Shown here in pieces: positions 1-11,700 of a stretch of DNA of 64,000 nt; position 1 is the stretch's first letter; each line of letters begins with the position of its first letter. The DNA comes from Oegoconia quadripuncta. Its lineage: Eukaryota; Arthropoda; Insecta; Lepidoptera; Autostichidae. The DNA is taken from positions 33,104,778 to 33,168,777 of the forward strand of contig OX438744.1 of the NCBI GenBank assembly GCA_949316235.1. The letters are read 5' to 3'. The notes beneath the pieces are model-generated. The model was not told the DNA's origin and did no database searches. It worked only from the letters and a program-made list of their open reading frames with translations. The position numbers and the translations under genes were made by a program.

Positions 1-640
1 ATAGGTTTTTGTCGTCTTATCGTTATCATCATCTGATAAACTTGAAAATTATTTTCCAACCGCACAATAGATTTCTTAAGGTAAATTTACAAAATATCGT
101 TTGTTAATTTTTATTTTAATATGCGTATTTGTAAGATTTCTATAAATTAAAATAAACCACAAGATGACGTCGGTCATTATTGCGGAGAAATAACCTCACA
201 CTAGCGCCACCACGTGGACGCAATATCAAACACTTTATTAAACAAGTTTCGTGGCTTTGATTGACAAAATGTCGAGAGGATGAATATCTACTGTTTTTAT
301 TTCATCAATATGCATGGTCAACATCTTTATATGAATGTGTCAAACAAAAACAATATTTTGTGAATATCATGAGATTCGAACCTTCACCTGTGATTCGATA
401 TGTTGCTTTGCAAGCCTTTGAGCCAGCTGTTCGGCTGTAGGCTGCAGTGAAATACTTAATCAATACTATTTTGTTGTGACGCTATTTACAATAAGTTAAG
501 AAGGTGGGTATATGATAAAAGACGATATGCTCGAATGAAATGACTACTAATACAGTCAGTCCGTTCTATCAGTCTATTCACTCGCATTGACTACGCTTAT
601 CATATCTTTGTTTACTCTTCGAAGTTTTTTTTGATTTCGC
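1..640. other. no gene recognised
   Basis: AT-rich sequence with no splice-compatible open frame and no repeat that I can match elsewhere in the window. It lies inside, or upstream of, the large intron that must precede the first visible receptor exon. Confidence 0.4.
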
Positions 641-645
641 AATAA

Positions 646-1735
646 GTACCGCAATTAACGCATTTACTAAAATCAAAAATATATGTTTTATATGAACAAA
701 ATGTTTCCATCAGTGAAATTGCAAGATGCCTCCATATAACGGTAACATACACATAATTTCACATTTACTATAATCTTTGTTGCATAAATGATAAATCTAA
801 GTATTGCTGTGATCGATCTTATAGTTGGTTTATTAATTGTTCACAGAGAAATACGGTAAAGTTATGGCTTGAACGCTATGGCGAAACAGGGGACTTGCAG
901 CGTGAACGTCCCGGCCGAGCTCCGAAAATGTTTACATCAGCCTCTATTCGTCACCAGGAGATCGTGGCTAGGCATACTGAGGATCCATTTTCGACAACGC
1001 GATCAACTGCTGTATTGCACGGAATAGCAATGAAGACTGTAAGGAAACACTTACACATCGCAGGCTTTATACCGTATCGACCAGCAAGGAAAATTCCTTT
1101 GTCATCCATTCACCGCCAAAATCGACTGAGGTTTGACTGGCAAAACAACGTTGTTATTTTCACCGACGAGAAAACGTTTAGATCAGATAAGGACGGCCGC
1201 AAGATTTTATGGCGTCGAAGAGGAGGGCGTTATAATGAAATTAACATTCTGCCAAATAGACTAAGTGGTAGAATAACGTTGGGATATTGGGGGGAGATGA
1301 GTTCCATGGGACCTGGTGAATTAATTGAAGTGGGTGGTCGTTTCAATAGTGAATCATATTTAGAAGTTTTACGTGACGTAATGTTACCAACTGTGCGCAT
1401 CCACTATCCGAACGAACACATTTATTTTGTCCAAGGTAACTGTGCAGTGCATCGCGCTGGTATTGTGCGTGATTGGTTCTCAACACAGAATAATATCACA
1501 GTTATCAATTGGCCTGCCAAAAGTCCCGATTTAAATCCCCATTGAAAATGTATGGGGTTTGATGACTCTCAATTGTGACTCATCTGATGTCAGATCTAGA
1601 TCAAATCTAGATAATCTAGTGACTTCCACATGGGATTCATTACGTGGTAAAGATGTTTGTTGGACAATGGTTACCGAAATGAGAGGCCGCTTGCAGCAAG
1701 TTATTGATCGTGAAGGTGGCTCGTTACGCTATTGA
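646..1735 (+). pseudogene. Tc1/mariner-superfamily transposase, intron-containing and broken
   Basis: Reads as a cut-and-paste transposase with an N-terminal helix-turn-helix and a DDE catalytic domain. The HTH frame runs to 741, is cut by a GT-AG interval at 742-846 (105 nt), and resumes in phase at 847 (RNTVKLWLERYG). The catalytic domain has a TDE motif near 1166 (first Asp) and a WPAKSPDLNP block near 1510-1540. The second catalytic position reads QGN where the family has QDN, so that Asp is Gly. An extra C in the run at 1537-1540 shifts the frame into an early stop; in the next frame the expected IENVWG and C-terminal tail continue to a stop at 1733. If the C is discounted, spacing between the second and third catalytic positions is 35 residues. 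No start codon lies between the in-frame stop at 643 and the HTH. Terminal repeats were not resolved. Almost certainly inactive. Confidence 0.85.
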
Positions 1736-2480
1736 CCAATGTAAATCTATGCTATTCAAAAATGTTGTATATTCTTTGTTCGGTGACTGTAAAGTATAAC
1801 TGTGGAATTATCTGTGCGAACAGGTTAAATCCAAAAAAAATGTAAAGTGTTAGTGATGTTTAATGTTATTCACATAGCAAGTTTATTCACTACACTTTTT
1901 TAAGCGGTCTGTCTATATCGAATATTAAAATTTCTCAAATAACTAAAACATTGTTAGCACATAAGCTAAAAATAATAATAAGTAGTGTTGGTATGGAATT
2001 AATGCATTCTTTCGTTGATTGGGTTGGATTTAGAAATAAGTTTACCTACTCAGTCTGGAGAAAGTAATAACCTGGAGGAAAAAACTGTTTATTGCTTTGA
2101 AAACTGGTCATCCCACATTCTACTCCTACTACAATTAAATAAATTAAAACCCCAGTCGAATAAACTTGATTCTAAATACAACACGAGCTGCTCATACAAA
2201 TATATGATGTAACCATGTCTTGTAAATACGTAGGTATTATATAGAATTACACTATTTAAAGACGGATTAAGATGTGTTCTTGTGTGACAAGGTTATTATT
2301 ATATAGTAAATAAATTTTAACATATGTAATTGTTTTTTACTTTCTAACAAATATATCACAGAGCAGCAGATTCCGCAGAACACAATTTGTTCCGAACAAT
2401 AAATATAATTTCCGGACACCGCTATGCGTCTTTTTCAATGCAATGATTTATCTGATTAACACAACAAATATAAAAAAAGT
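1736..2480. other. no gene recognised
   Basis: AT-rich intergenic or intronic sequence, probably including the 3' flank of the transposon. No coding, RNA or repeat structure that I can support. Confidence 0.4.
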
Positions 2481-2552
2481 TGATGATACTAGTAGGATTC
2501 GATCTTTGATTCACTAGTTACAGACCACAATCCTAACCACTACGCCACAACA
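2481..2552 (-). repeat. tRNA-like SINE head
   Basis: On the minus strand an A-box-like TGGCGTAGTGGTTAGG is followed about 25 nt later by a B-box-like GATCGAATCC, as in tRNA-derived SINE promoters. No acceptor stem closes it, so it is not a functional tRNA. Confidence 0.55.
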
Positions 2553-2789
2553 GTTGTGACAGGTGCGTTGAAATTACCGATCTATTTCTGAAGTTGACTG
2601 GCTTATTATAATCTCTCAGAACCAAAACGTCGGCATTGACTTAGAAAATTTTGCAAGCTGGTCAGTTATATAAGGGCACTCTCTGTACGTCAATCAAGTG
2701 ACTGACGTAGGTACTCACAAAAGGTCAGATGCGGTCAACCACTAACCGACGAGCGTGTATGAAGCGTTTGATGAGAGTGAAAGAAGCAA

Positions 2790-2880
2790 AAGTAGTATGT
2801 CAGCATCGTTGCAAATGGAAATCAATAGTCTCTGCCTACCCCAGCGGGAAACAGGCGTGAGTAAATGTATGTGTGTATCT
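2790..2880 (+). repeat. dispersed repeat, retroelement-tail-like
   Basis: Shares the phrase TCTCTGCCTAC...GGGAAACAGGCGTGA followed by a TATGTATG-rich end with 59,565-59,612. A degraded inverted relative occurs near 17,195-17,215. The repeated end and simple-repeat tail suggest a retroelement 3' terminus. Confidence 0.5.
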
Positions 2881-3762
2881 ACATATGTAATTTTTTTTTA
2901 ATCTCTTGCTTTGCTTGTTATGGCAGTACAAAGCCATCTCATTGTTTTTTGAAGTGACGGCCTCTGCGCCTACAGTTGCCCCCGTATCTGCTGGATGCTC
3001 CAAATAGCAATGGAAAACTCCCTGTAATCCCTGTTTATCATTCTGTATCTGGGGGCACGGCCGTGCCCCCACCAAGTCGAGCAAAAAAGCGTCACGGCCG
3101 TACCATCCTTTTCTCGAAGCAATTCAGACCATTTTCGACCCCCTGTAACTTCGTTGTGGATAAAAATAGAAGACTGAAATTTTCAGTAACTATGCAGGCA
3201 TTGTAAAGACACGTATATTTAAAATTTCATTCAATTTGAACCAGTATTTTTAAGAATTATAACGGGTCAAATTTCTTAATTTTGTCACTCACTGACTCAC
3301 CGATCATCAAAATTCTAAGGCACTTCTAGAAGACCTAGAAGCTTCAAATTTGGAATATAAGTAGTGTTTGGTGTATGAATCAAGGAAAAACTAAAAAATC
3401 TAGAAAAGACAGCAGAGAAAATTAAACCCATACAGCCAAGTCTTCAGTTAATTAAATTTTTCAATATTGGCTTTATTCGTAACGATGTTTTATTATTTTA
3501 CGGCAAAAATTGTAACATCAAAGCCTCCCAGAAAAACCCATAGAGACAGGGAGTGGGCTCTTAGAAAAACTGTAGCTGAAGCTCAAGAAGTAGTACCGGA
3601 AAAGAGAAAACGGAAGGCTACCTACAAAAATAAGAAAAGTTCATAAGTCAGAGAGAGGGCTTTAAGAAAATTCGTTGCTGGTAGATATACATATATACAA
3701 TAAGTAGAAGGTACCGAAAAGGAAAAAAGTAGAACTGTCTACAAAATACAAAAAGAAATGAG

Positions 3763-4457
3763 ATCCCATCAAAAACAATACTTGTCAAAAAAACCAAGTC
3801 TCGCAACTCAGTTGTTCTGCGGTAAAAAGTTGTGAGATCCATGTAATACCAAGTCGGTTGTTAATTTATTCAGTCTCTACTTAAGCGACTTTCTGTCTTA
3901 ATACGTCCAGTCTCTAAGACCACGATCGTGGTCCATAACAATTGAAAATCAATTGTGTCTGGAATCTCCGTACTCGAAGCATTAAGTTGTTACGTAATAA
4001 TTAACAGCATCTTATAGTGACGCATATCAATATTAAAATTCTTTAATGTTTTATATAAATATATCGAGACTTGGCCATCGCCTGAAAAGACGTGTAAATT
4101 CAATCGCCTGAAAACACATGTAAATTCAATTATTTAGTGCGATGGCCAAGTCTCGATATATTTATATAAAACATTACAGAATTTTAATATTGATATGCGT
4201 CACTATAAGATGCTGTTAATTATTACATAACAACTTAATGCTTCGAGTACGGAGATTCCAGACACAATTGATTTTCAATTGTTATGGACCACGATCGTGG
4301 TCTTAGAGACTGGACGTATTAAGACAGAAAGTCGCTTAAGTAGAGACTGAATAAATTAACAACCGACTTGGTATTACATGGATCTCACAACTTTTTACCG
4401 CAGAACAACTGAGTTGCGAGACTTGGTTTTTTTGACAAGTATTGTTTTTGATGGGAT
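3763..4457. repeat. near-perfect long inverted repeat (319-bp arms, 57-nt loop)
   Basis: Left arm 3,763-4,081 and right arm 4,139-4,457 are reverse complements. Paired coordinates sum to 8,220 at both ends, so there is no net indel, and I saw only about two mismatches (near 3,994 and near 4,046). The 57-nt loop repeats, with small changes, a 25-26-nt phrase that begins in the left arm. No transposase is present and I did not find a clear target-site duplication. It could be a foldback or MITE-type element or a recent inverted duplication. Transcription through it would give a very stable hairpin RNA. Confidence 0.9.
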
Positions 4458-5258
4458 ACAATTTTACGTACCGTATGATTTTAAGTAAATATATTTTGTT
4501 GTTTTTGTCATTATACTACATCATCCACCAAAAATGTAGCTCTAGACATACATGTCGCTTTTTTAAATTAAATTATTTTGGATCATTGATCGGACTCAAA
4601 AGAGTTTATTTTAACACGACCGGTCGTGGACCTTTCGCCTCCAGTTATTTTGACATTTACAGACTTTAAATAAACTGGAATATAACTTTGCGAATTGTGT
4701 TAAGTTTAAAATGATTTTGATGTAACATTTCATACACTATGAAACTACTAAAATAGAAATAGATCAGCTCTCCAATCCGTTTGCGCTAATAATATCTCGA
4801 ATTCTGGATGCACGACTCTCAAGCTTAGACAAAGTTATTTTCAAAGTTCTGCAGTTGGACTCCTAACTATAATAGGTAAGGCTTAAATTATAAATAAGGC
4901 AGTCCACTTCCAGCCATTGTCTTACAAGAAAATACTATTTTGAATAATATCTAAGTTTAATGAGACGACACTCAGTTACAATAGTAGTTTTCCATTCTCG
5001 CGGAATTTCTTTAACGCAGACTTTTTAACGAGGAAAAGTAGCCTATGTCGCTCTCCAATTATATGATCGGTTCATAGGCTTACTCGTGAAAGGGTGACAG
5101 ACTGACGGACAATTTTGTTACTCCTAAATGCAAGTTATTAGGGGTCTCTGGGATATGTTCGATTTTAAGTCCTCCTTGGTCACACCACTCGGGTGGTATT
5201 TGGGAGTAAACTGTTCTGCAATTGATTCGGTTATAGAACACTAAAAGCGAAGATTTCC
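4458..5258. other. no gene recognised
   Basis: AT-rich sequence without a supported feature. Short open frames here lack coding character. Confidence 0.35.
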
Positions 5259-5330
5259 AAGCTATACAATGGTTTACCGGTTGACATCAGGAAAGAAAGT
5301 AACAGAAGTAAGTTCAAGGATAAGATATAA
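5259..5330 (+). pseudogene. non-LTR retrotransposon ORF2 C-terminal scrap
   Basis: The frame reads KLYNGLPVDIRKE... to a stop, resembling the LYNxLPxxIR signature near the C-terminus of CR1/Jockey-type reverse transcriptase proteins. Only about 23 residues survive. Confidence 0.5.
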
Positions 5331-5494
5331 GCATTTTTAATACATAAGATTGAGTAGCTGTAAATAAGATCTTGAGATTATTCTTAGTATTGTTATATAA
5401 ATAATAGCGAGTGAGAATTGGATTCCACAGACAAATTTGGACAAACCATGTAATTAGTTTTGGTCTCGGGTATATCATACATATCACATAAACC

Positions 5495-5570
5495 TTTTCT
5501 CCTAGCGGTAATTGAATCCGCTACCATTGGTGTCGAAGGCAACATCATTACCCACTGGACCCACCAATAT
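5495..5570 (-). repeat. tRNA-like SINE head next to the D1 exon
   Basis: On the minus strand an A-box-like TGGGTCCAGTGGGTAATG precedes a B-box-like GGATTCAATTACC. It ends about 50 bp upstream of the first visible receptor exon, inside the intron, and may have displaced part of the original polypyrimidine region. Confidence 0.5.
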
Positions 5571-5621
5571 TTAATGAAATCTGCACCACAAGCCTTTAAC
5601 CTATTTAAATCTAATCCACAG

Positions 5622-5749
5622 GGAAGCTTGCCGTGAGGCTTGGGCTGGACTACGACTCTCCCCACTCTTCGGCTGCATCTGCCCCAACACCCATATGAAG
5701 AAGCGCTGCGATCGTATCTTCGCCGTGGTCAACCACAACGCGTGTGTCG
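5622..5749 (+). CDS. Gfrl: Gfrl exon: second half of GFR-alpha domain D1
   Basis: The acceptor is at 5,619-5,621 (CCACAG) and the donor is a strong GTGAGT at 5,750. The exon begins with the last base of a split codon and ends in phase 1. Its 42 residues include CREAW at the start, then [19 protein letters not shown] and a final Cys. This follows the C-terminal half of vertebrate GFR-alpha D1: Cys-x-x-Ala, Ser-Pro-Leu, Cys-x-Cys, Met-Lys-Lys, Cys-x-x-Ile. The cysteine-rich first half must be on an exon left of the window. It is easily missed because it is short, isolated and has no ATG. Confidence 0.85.
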
Positions 5750-8700
5750 GTGAGTACGCACCTTTATATATTACGCTGATCGCTCACTGTGCTAGCGGGT
5801 TTTGAGTGAGAGATGAACCGACTTTCAGTAAAGGTGAATAGGTAACAAAGAGGAACGTACCCTATAATAAAGCCAGCGAAATCTGGGTTTATATTAAAAA
5901 CAATATTGACGGCATTACCTTATGTTTGATCATATACAGGGCGTCCCAAAGTTATGGGACATGAAGGGGAAGTACCTTAAATATCGTAGATAGTGAATTT
6001 TGCTCAAAGAAGACTTTATGTTATTTTTAAAAGTTAGTAATTCTGCATTCATAGATTTTCTAAAAATTATTTGCTTCGGCTGGGAATCGAACCGACTCAA
6101 ATGTGAAAAAAAAAACACCCTACTTTTATGATGCCAATCGAAAGAATAGCTAAAAAATAATAACTCTGCCTAAGTAACATAGTATTTTAAAAGAAAGGAA
6201 CAACGTGAAATTAATCATTTTAATCAAATAAAAAACATACATGAAACTGCCGTAGTCAATTAAGTAGGTATTTTTTTGTAAATTAATTAATTAAATGCTC
6301 AAAATGTGATCCCTCTTGTCTTACGCAAATCGCCAATCTTTTAATGAGCCCGCTGCCTGTTGATTTTCTAATCATTTTATGGTGAACACTCGATGTGATA
6401 TGGCACAATTCTGTTTGCAACTCGCCTACGTTCTCGTATCGCTTTTTGTATAGCATATCTTTCACGTATCCCCAAAAGAAGAAATCTAATGGTGTGAGGT
6501 CCGGGTTTGACTCAATCATTTTATGTTGTTCCTTTCTTTTAAAATACTATGTTACTTAGGCAGAGTTATTATTTTTTAGCTATTCTTTCGATTGGCATCA
6601 TAAAAGTAGGGTGTTTTTTTTTCACATTTAAGTCGGTTCGATTCCCAGCCGAAGCAAGTAATTTTTAGAAAATCTATGAATGCAGAATTACTAACTTTTA
6701 AAAATAACATAAAGTCTTCTTTGAGCAAAATTCACTATCTACAATATTTAAGGTACTTCCCCTTCATGTCCCATAACTTTGGGACGCCCTGTATATTAAT
6801 ATATTAACTCTGATTACCTTAAGAGGGCGCACCAACCGTAAAGGCTGGCACGTCGCAATTTCTAATATTTTTATTTTTACGAAATATTAAAATTGAAATA
6901 ACTAAAAAGATGGAAACGCCTATGTGATTTAGAAGCTCTCCACGCATCGGCTGCTTGGTATGTCTCATTTGTAATATATATTTCCAGAATCCTCATGATG
7001 AGCCCTTTCCTACGATACATATATTGTAGTCCTAGAATTTTTTCTACATTTTAACAAACTTTATCTCTTACGACCGCTGTTGTATACTTTTTGTGACGTA
7101 ACCTATCCTATAACACTGGGTCTGTCATGACGAATCTAACATTACCTCATTGATTAAAATCCATCCAGCCTTTTGGGTGTTACGAGTGCATATATACCTA
7201 TCTATTTTATCTAATCTAAGAAAAAAATTATTTATACCCATCTCATACACAAAGTACACAGTCGAGACACATACAAAAAGTAAACATTGTGTTTGTCATG
7301 TAATTGTCGGTGTCGCAAGGTGGATTAACTCCTCTATTGCTGATAGGCAATTAACAATGCAACAAATACATACGCTACATATACATAGGTACAGTCGACT
7401 CCAAAGAGATATTACAGTCACAAAATTATGTTTCCATTGTCTAAGTTACAATACATTGTTACAAAATATCTAAAAGTTTTATGCTCCCACTCGAGAGGTA
7501 TAAAGCATGAGACATGAGGGGAAATATAAAATGTTCACGTATTTTGCATACAAGTATTTGTGGCGGTCGCGGTTGTTTTCAATTGAAGACAGTCGTTAAG
7601 CCAAGTTGCTGGCCTATAGGGACAGGTTGAAAACACTAGTCTGACACAGATCTCCCAAACCGCGTGGGGGCAACGTTTTTGCCGCTCACACTCGTAACTG
7701 CTCGTGTCTTCGATACGACTGAAGTGTGGCGAGGGGCTGTCGTACGAGAGTGCTAACATTGCGTCCACGGCGATACGGCGTTCCTATGGCGTATTCGCTG
7801 AGTACTCGCTGCGGTCTCGCCTCGCTTTGAACTGGCTTACAAATTGTCAGTGTGATATGTGTCCTTGAAGAGCAGGAAAGCATTGATTGACAAGAAACCA
7901 GAATTAAGCAGTTTTCGAGTTTGCTGTGATTGAAGTGCTAGGCAATTGAACGACGATTAAATTTTACGTGCACAAGCCGCAAATTGAGTAATTTTCAAAT
8001 TTTCTTTACAGAGACAACTTTCTAACAATTTTGAGGTTTTTTTTGACTAAGGATTGCTGTTAGGTTTACTGCTCAAAATGTATGGTGAAGCAGATTGTTA
8101 CGTAGTACCTATAATCGCTCGTGCGGCACCTGACGGGAAGAAGGCAATTTAACTCCCCATTACGATATTGTATAGTATTCTTATGAAATTACCAATACTC
8201 CTGGTTGGTATCTTATCTGTTTATTTAGTGGCCGTTTTATCATTTGTAATACAGCAGAATATATGAGACTAAAAAACCAAACAAATAGACATAAGAGAAA
8301 TCCGTGGCGACGTAGTGAAGACGAAGGATCAGGCGAAGAAGAATAATTCTATATTATACATAACATAAAAATTTGCGTAGAAACAATGTATCTTATCGCT
8401 TGGAGCGGCCTCTTCCAGACAACCATGGCAAAATGAGTTCCGTTTCAAACCCCATCTATTGTGTCTGGTCTGCTTAATCTGGTAAGTTGATAGTTAAGTG
8501 TGCTGGATTTCAACTGAGACCCCCTCAAATTATTTTAGGAGCACTGAGCAAATAATCACTTCTAAGCCACTTAATGTAACAGGTCAGGACCCCTATTCTC
8601 GCACACTCGACATTTGTCTATCGATAGACATTGGCATATCTATCTCTTTCACACTTATATACGTGTGTAAAAGTGACAAACCTATTGATGTCGTTCGACA

Positions 8701-11700
8701 TTGAAATCTCGAGTATGTGAGAATCAGGCTCCAGCTTGTATGGATATAGGAAAAAATTAATACCCAATCCAGCACTAGCATGACAGCCGCTATAAACGTT
8801 TATGTCGCACGAGATAATATTTGTCCTGCTCATTCGCTTGGACTAAAAATACAACTATCCCACTCTCACTCCTACGTCGCGCGCGACAAACGATGTCATG
8901 CTACGGTGGCTGTTTGATCTTAAACTTGTGATGGTTAATCACAAAATTGGGAGGTAAATCTTCGGGTAACTACAATTGATGGTTGGCCAATTGGCTTTCT
9001 TTGCCCACAAAGTTCATGAGCATCGCCTTTTTGGTATAGTTATTTTACTCTTTCGCATAGCCCTTGACAAGAATGTTACTAAAATAAGTATATCGGTAAG
9101 TATAATGGCGAGAAAAACTCTGCACAGCGTTTTAAATTACAAATAACGCAATATATTGGTTTTCGCATGGTTTGAAACGCGAGAAAAATATAGCGCTTTT
9201 TAAAATACAAGTGGCGCCATCTGTTTGTTGTCGTTCGCCGGTAATACGTACAATAGTAATAGTATTAATCATATAGAGAATTACTGTTTAGCTAATATTC
9301 TCTAGACTTAGCTGGATAATTTTTGATTAAAATAATATTTTTCCCTCACCGACAAAAGGCGCCGAATTCGCTGAAACCATCTTCACGCACATTCATGTAA
9401 CTTGTATACGAGTACTATATGCCAGAATATACATACCAGCTATAACTATACCGTACAATCTGACTTCGGAGTTCGGAACCCTTTCACGGAAGCCAACGAA
9501 CTATTCTCATTAGCCCGGAATCAATACGGCCCACTCCATCGAGTATCATTCCATAAGCACTTGGCCCAACTAATATAATGGACTACTATCCCGCATGTAA
9601 CCCGGGGTATTCCCATTATGCCCGGGAATGGTCGTGTAATAGTGGGTAAACACGGTCGAGTGTCAGAGAATTAATGGGAATTTCGTATGGGCGGAGTTGG
9701 TAAATGTACCTTAATGATTAGTGATGTAAATGTACGTCCAATTTTTGTACGGTTTCCCATATGGGTTTTTTTTTATGCATGACGGGTTCATACTTGATCT
9801 TAATCAAACCTGATGTTAAGTGAAGATGAGGTCGATGGTGGAAGCGTACTGACCCAACCCCAACACATTTGGGGGACTGGCTATCTTATCTCTGACAACC
9901 GGAACACAACAATACTATTAACATTGCTGTTTGGCGGCAGATTTAGAGATGGTGGTAGCTAGCCAGGCGGACACTTAAAATGCCCTACCACCAACCAAAC
10001 CGAGTACCCCTTACCTTACCTTAGTACCTTAAACATGTACCCCGCTGGGGATCGAACCCGCGACCTCCGAATCGTAAACGAAATGTTGTTTACATTGAGC
10101 CACGGAGGCGGTTACGGAGGGGTGGTTAGAGATATCCCAAACGTTAGTGTTTAGGTGATCCACACATTAAAAGTGTAATGCTCCATTACTTTAGGGACTT
10201 TGCACCAAAAAACATTTAAAGATTTGCTCGTTTTAAAGGCGATGGGCTTTGACTTGAGAAGACTTGTTACATGAGATTTTCTATACTGAATGAGTTTTTT
10301 TAGCGTAAGGAAAAAAATAGGGCATATTAGGTAAGTGAAATAGAGGGTATTGGTATAGGTGGCTTATTTCTTTTTTTCAAATCCCACATACATTACACCA
10401 TTACTTTTAAATAAATTTAAAGTTCCGAATAAATTTCGCATGATAGGAACGCTACGAATACCTTCAGTCGCATATCAACCTCCGGCCGGTGCGTGCGTCG
10501 ATGACGGTTTTGAAAAAAAAATTACCCGATTGTCCTATTTTTTTCCTTATTCCTCTTCCGGTATTTACAAAAGTGAATTATGGGTGTTCTTTCCAGCATT
10601 AAACTTGTTAAGAACACCCAAACACTATGTTCACGTTATGTAAAAATAATGACAATAAAATGTATATGACTTGGACCAGATAGATATATTAGGTCCTTAA
10701 GTATGAAGCATGGCGTTTTGTATGAAGAATTTCATTAACACTGTTTTCTCCATACAAACATTTTTGATTTTTTTGGGAACGGCAAATCCAAATTTAGCTA
10801 AACTTTGTGTGTATTATCGGAGAACATTAACTTAAGCATAGGCGGCGTTAATTTTTAAAAGTAACCGCTTTATAAAAATTTCAGCGAATCTAAGAAATGA
10901 TTATGGGAAGCACATGAAAAGAGCTCTGTTCAAATTTTTTTTATTATATGATTTTGCCCAGAAATTAAAAAATATTTCATGTGAAACCTTGAAATCATAT
11001 TCCATTTTCCAAATAAAAAACAAATTTGGATATAGCTTTGAAAATCGCAGGAATTGGTACATGTGATTAACGACGAAAAAAAACTCCAATTTCATAGGTA
11101 AATTTATTTGCATATTACAGAAACAGATACAAAAACATTCGACTGCACAATTATTCTGCTGGGGGCTGATTCTCACATTCGAGATTTCAATGTCGATAGA
11201 CATTAATGGTTTGTCACTTTTACACACGTATATAAGTGTGAAAGAGATAGACATGCCAATGTCTATCGATAGACAAATGTCGAGTGTGCGAGAATAGGGG
11301 TCCGGGGCGTTATTATGTCGAAATGTCCTTATTTAAAAGTAATTAAAAAATAGAAATAAGTACAACGCTTACAACTTATAATAGAGATCAATCTATTTAA
11401 AAGTAATTAAATAATAGAATAAGTACAACGCTTACAACTTATAATAGAGATCAATCTATTTAAAAGTAATTAAAAAATAGAATAAGTACAACGCTTACAA
11501 CTTATAATAGAGATCAATCTATTTAAAAGTAATTAAAAAATAGAAATAAGTACAACGCTTACAACTTATAATAGAGATCAATATATTTACAATTTTGTAG
11601 TGGTAGAGCCACGCTGTAAGCTATTAGCTTGCAGCATGAATGGGCCGGCTCGACCGGGGAAGTACCACCCTCTCGCAGAAGACCGACGTCTGAGTAGTGG

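Noticed and set aside
11329..11592. Regularly spaced repeats suggesting a CRISPR array
   Set aside because: Whole 62-64-bp units are repeated with no unique spacers, in a eukaryotic genome; it is a minisatellite.
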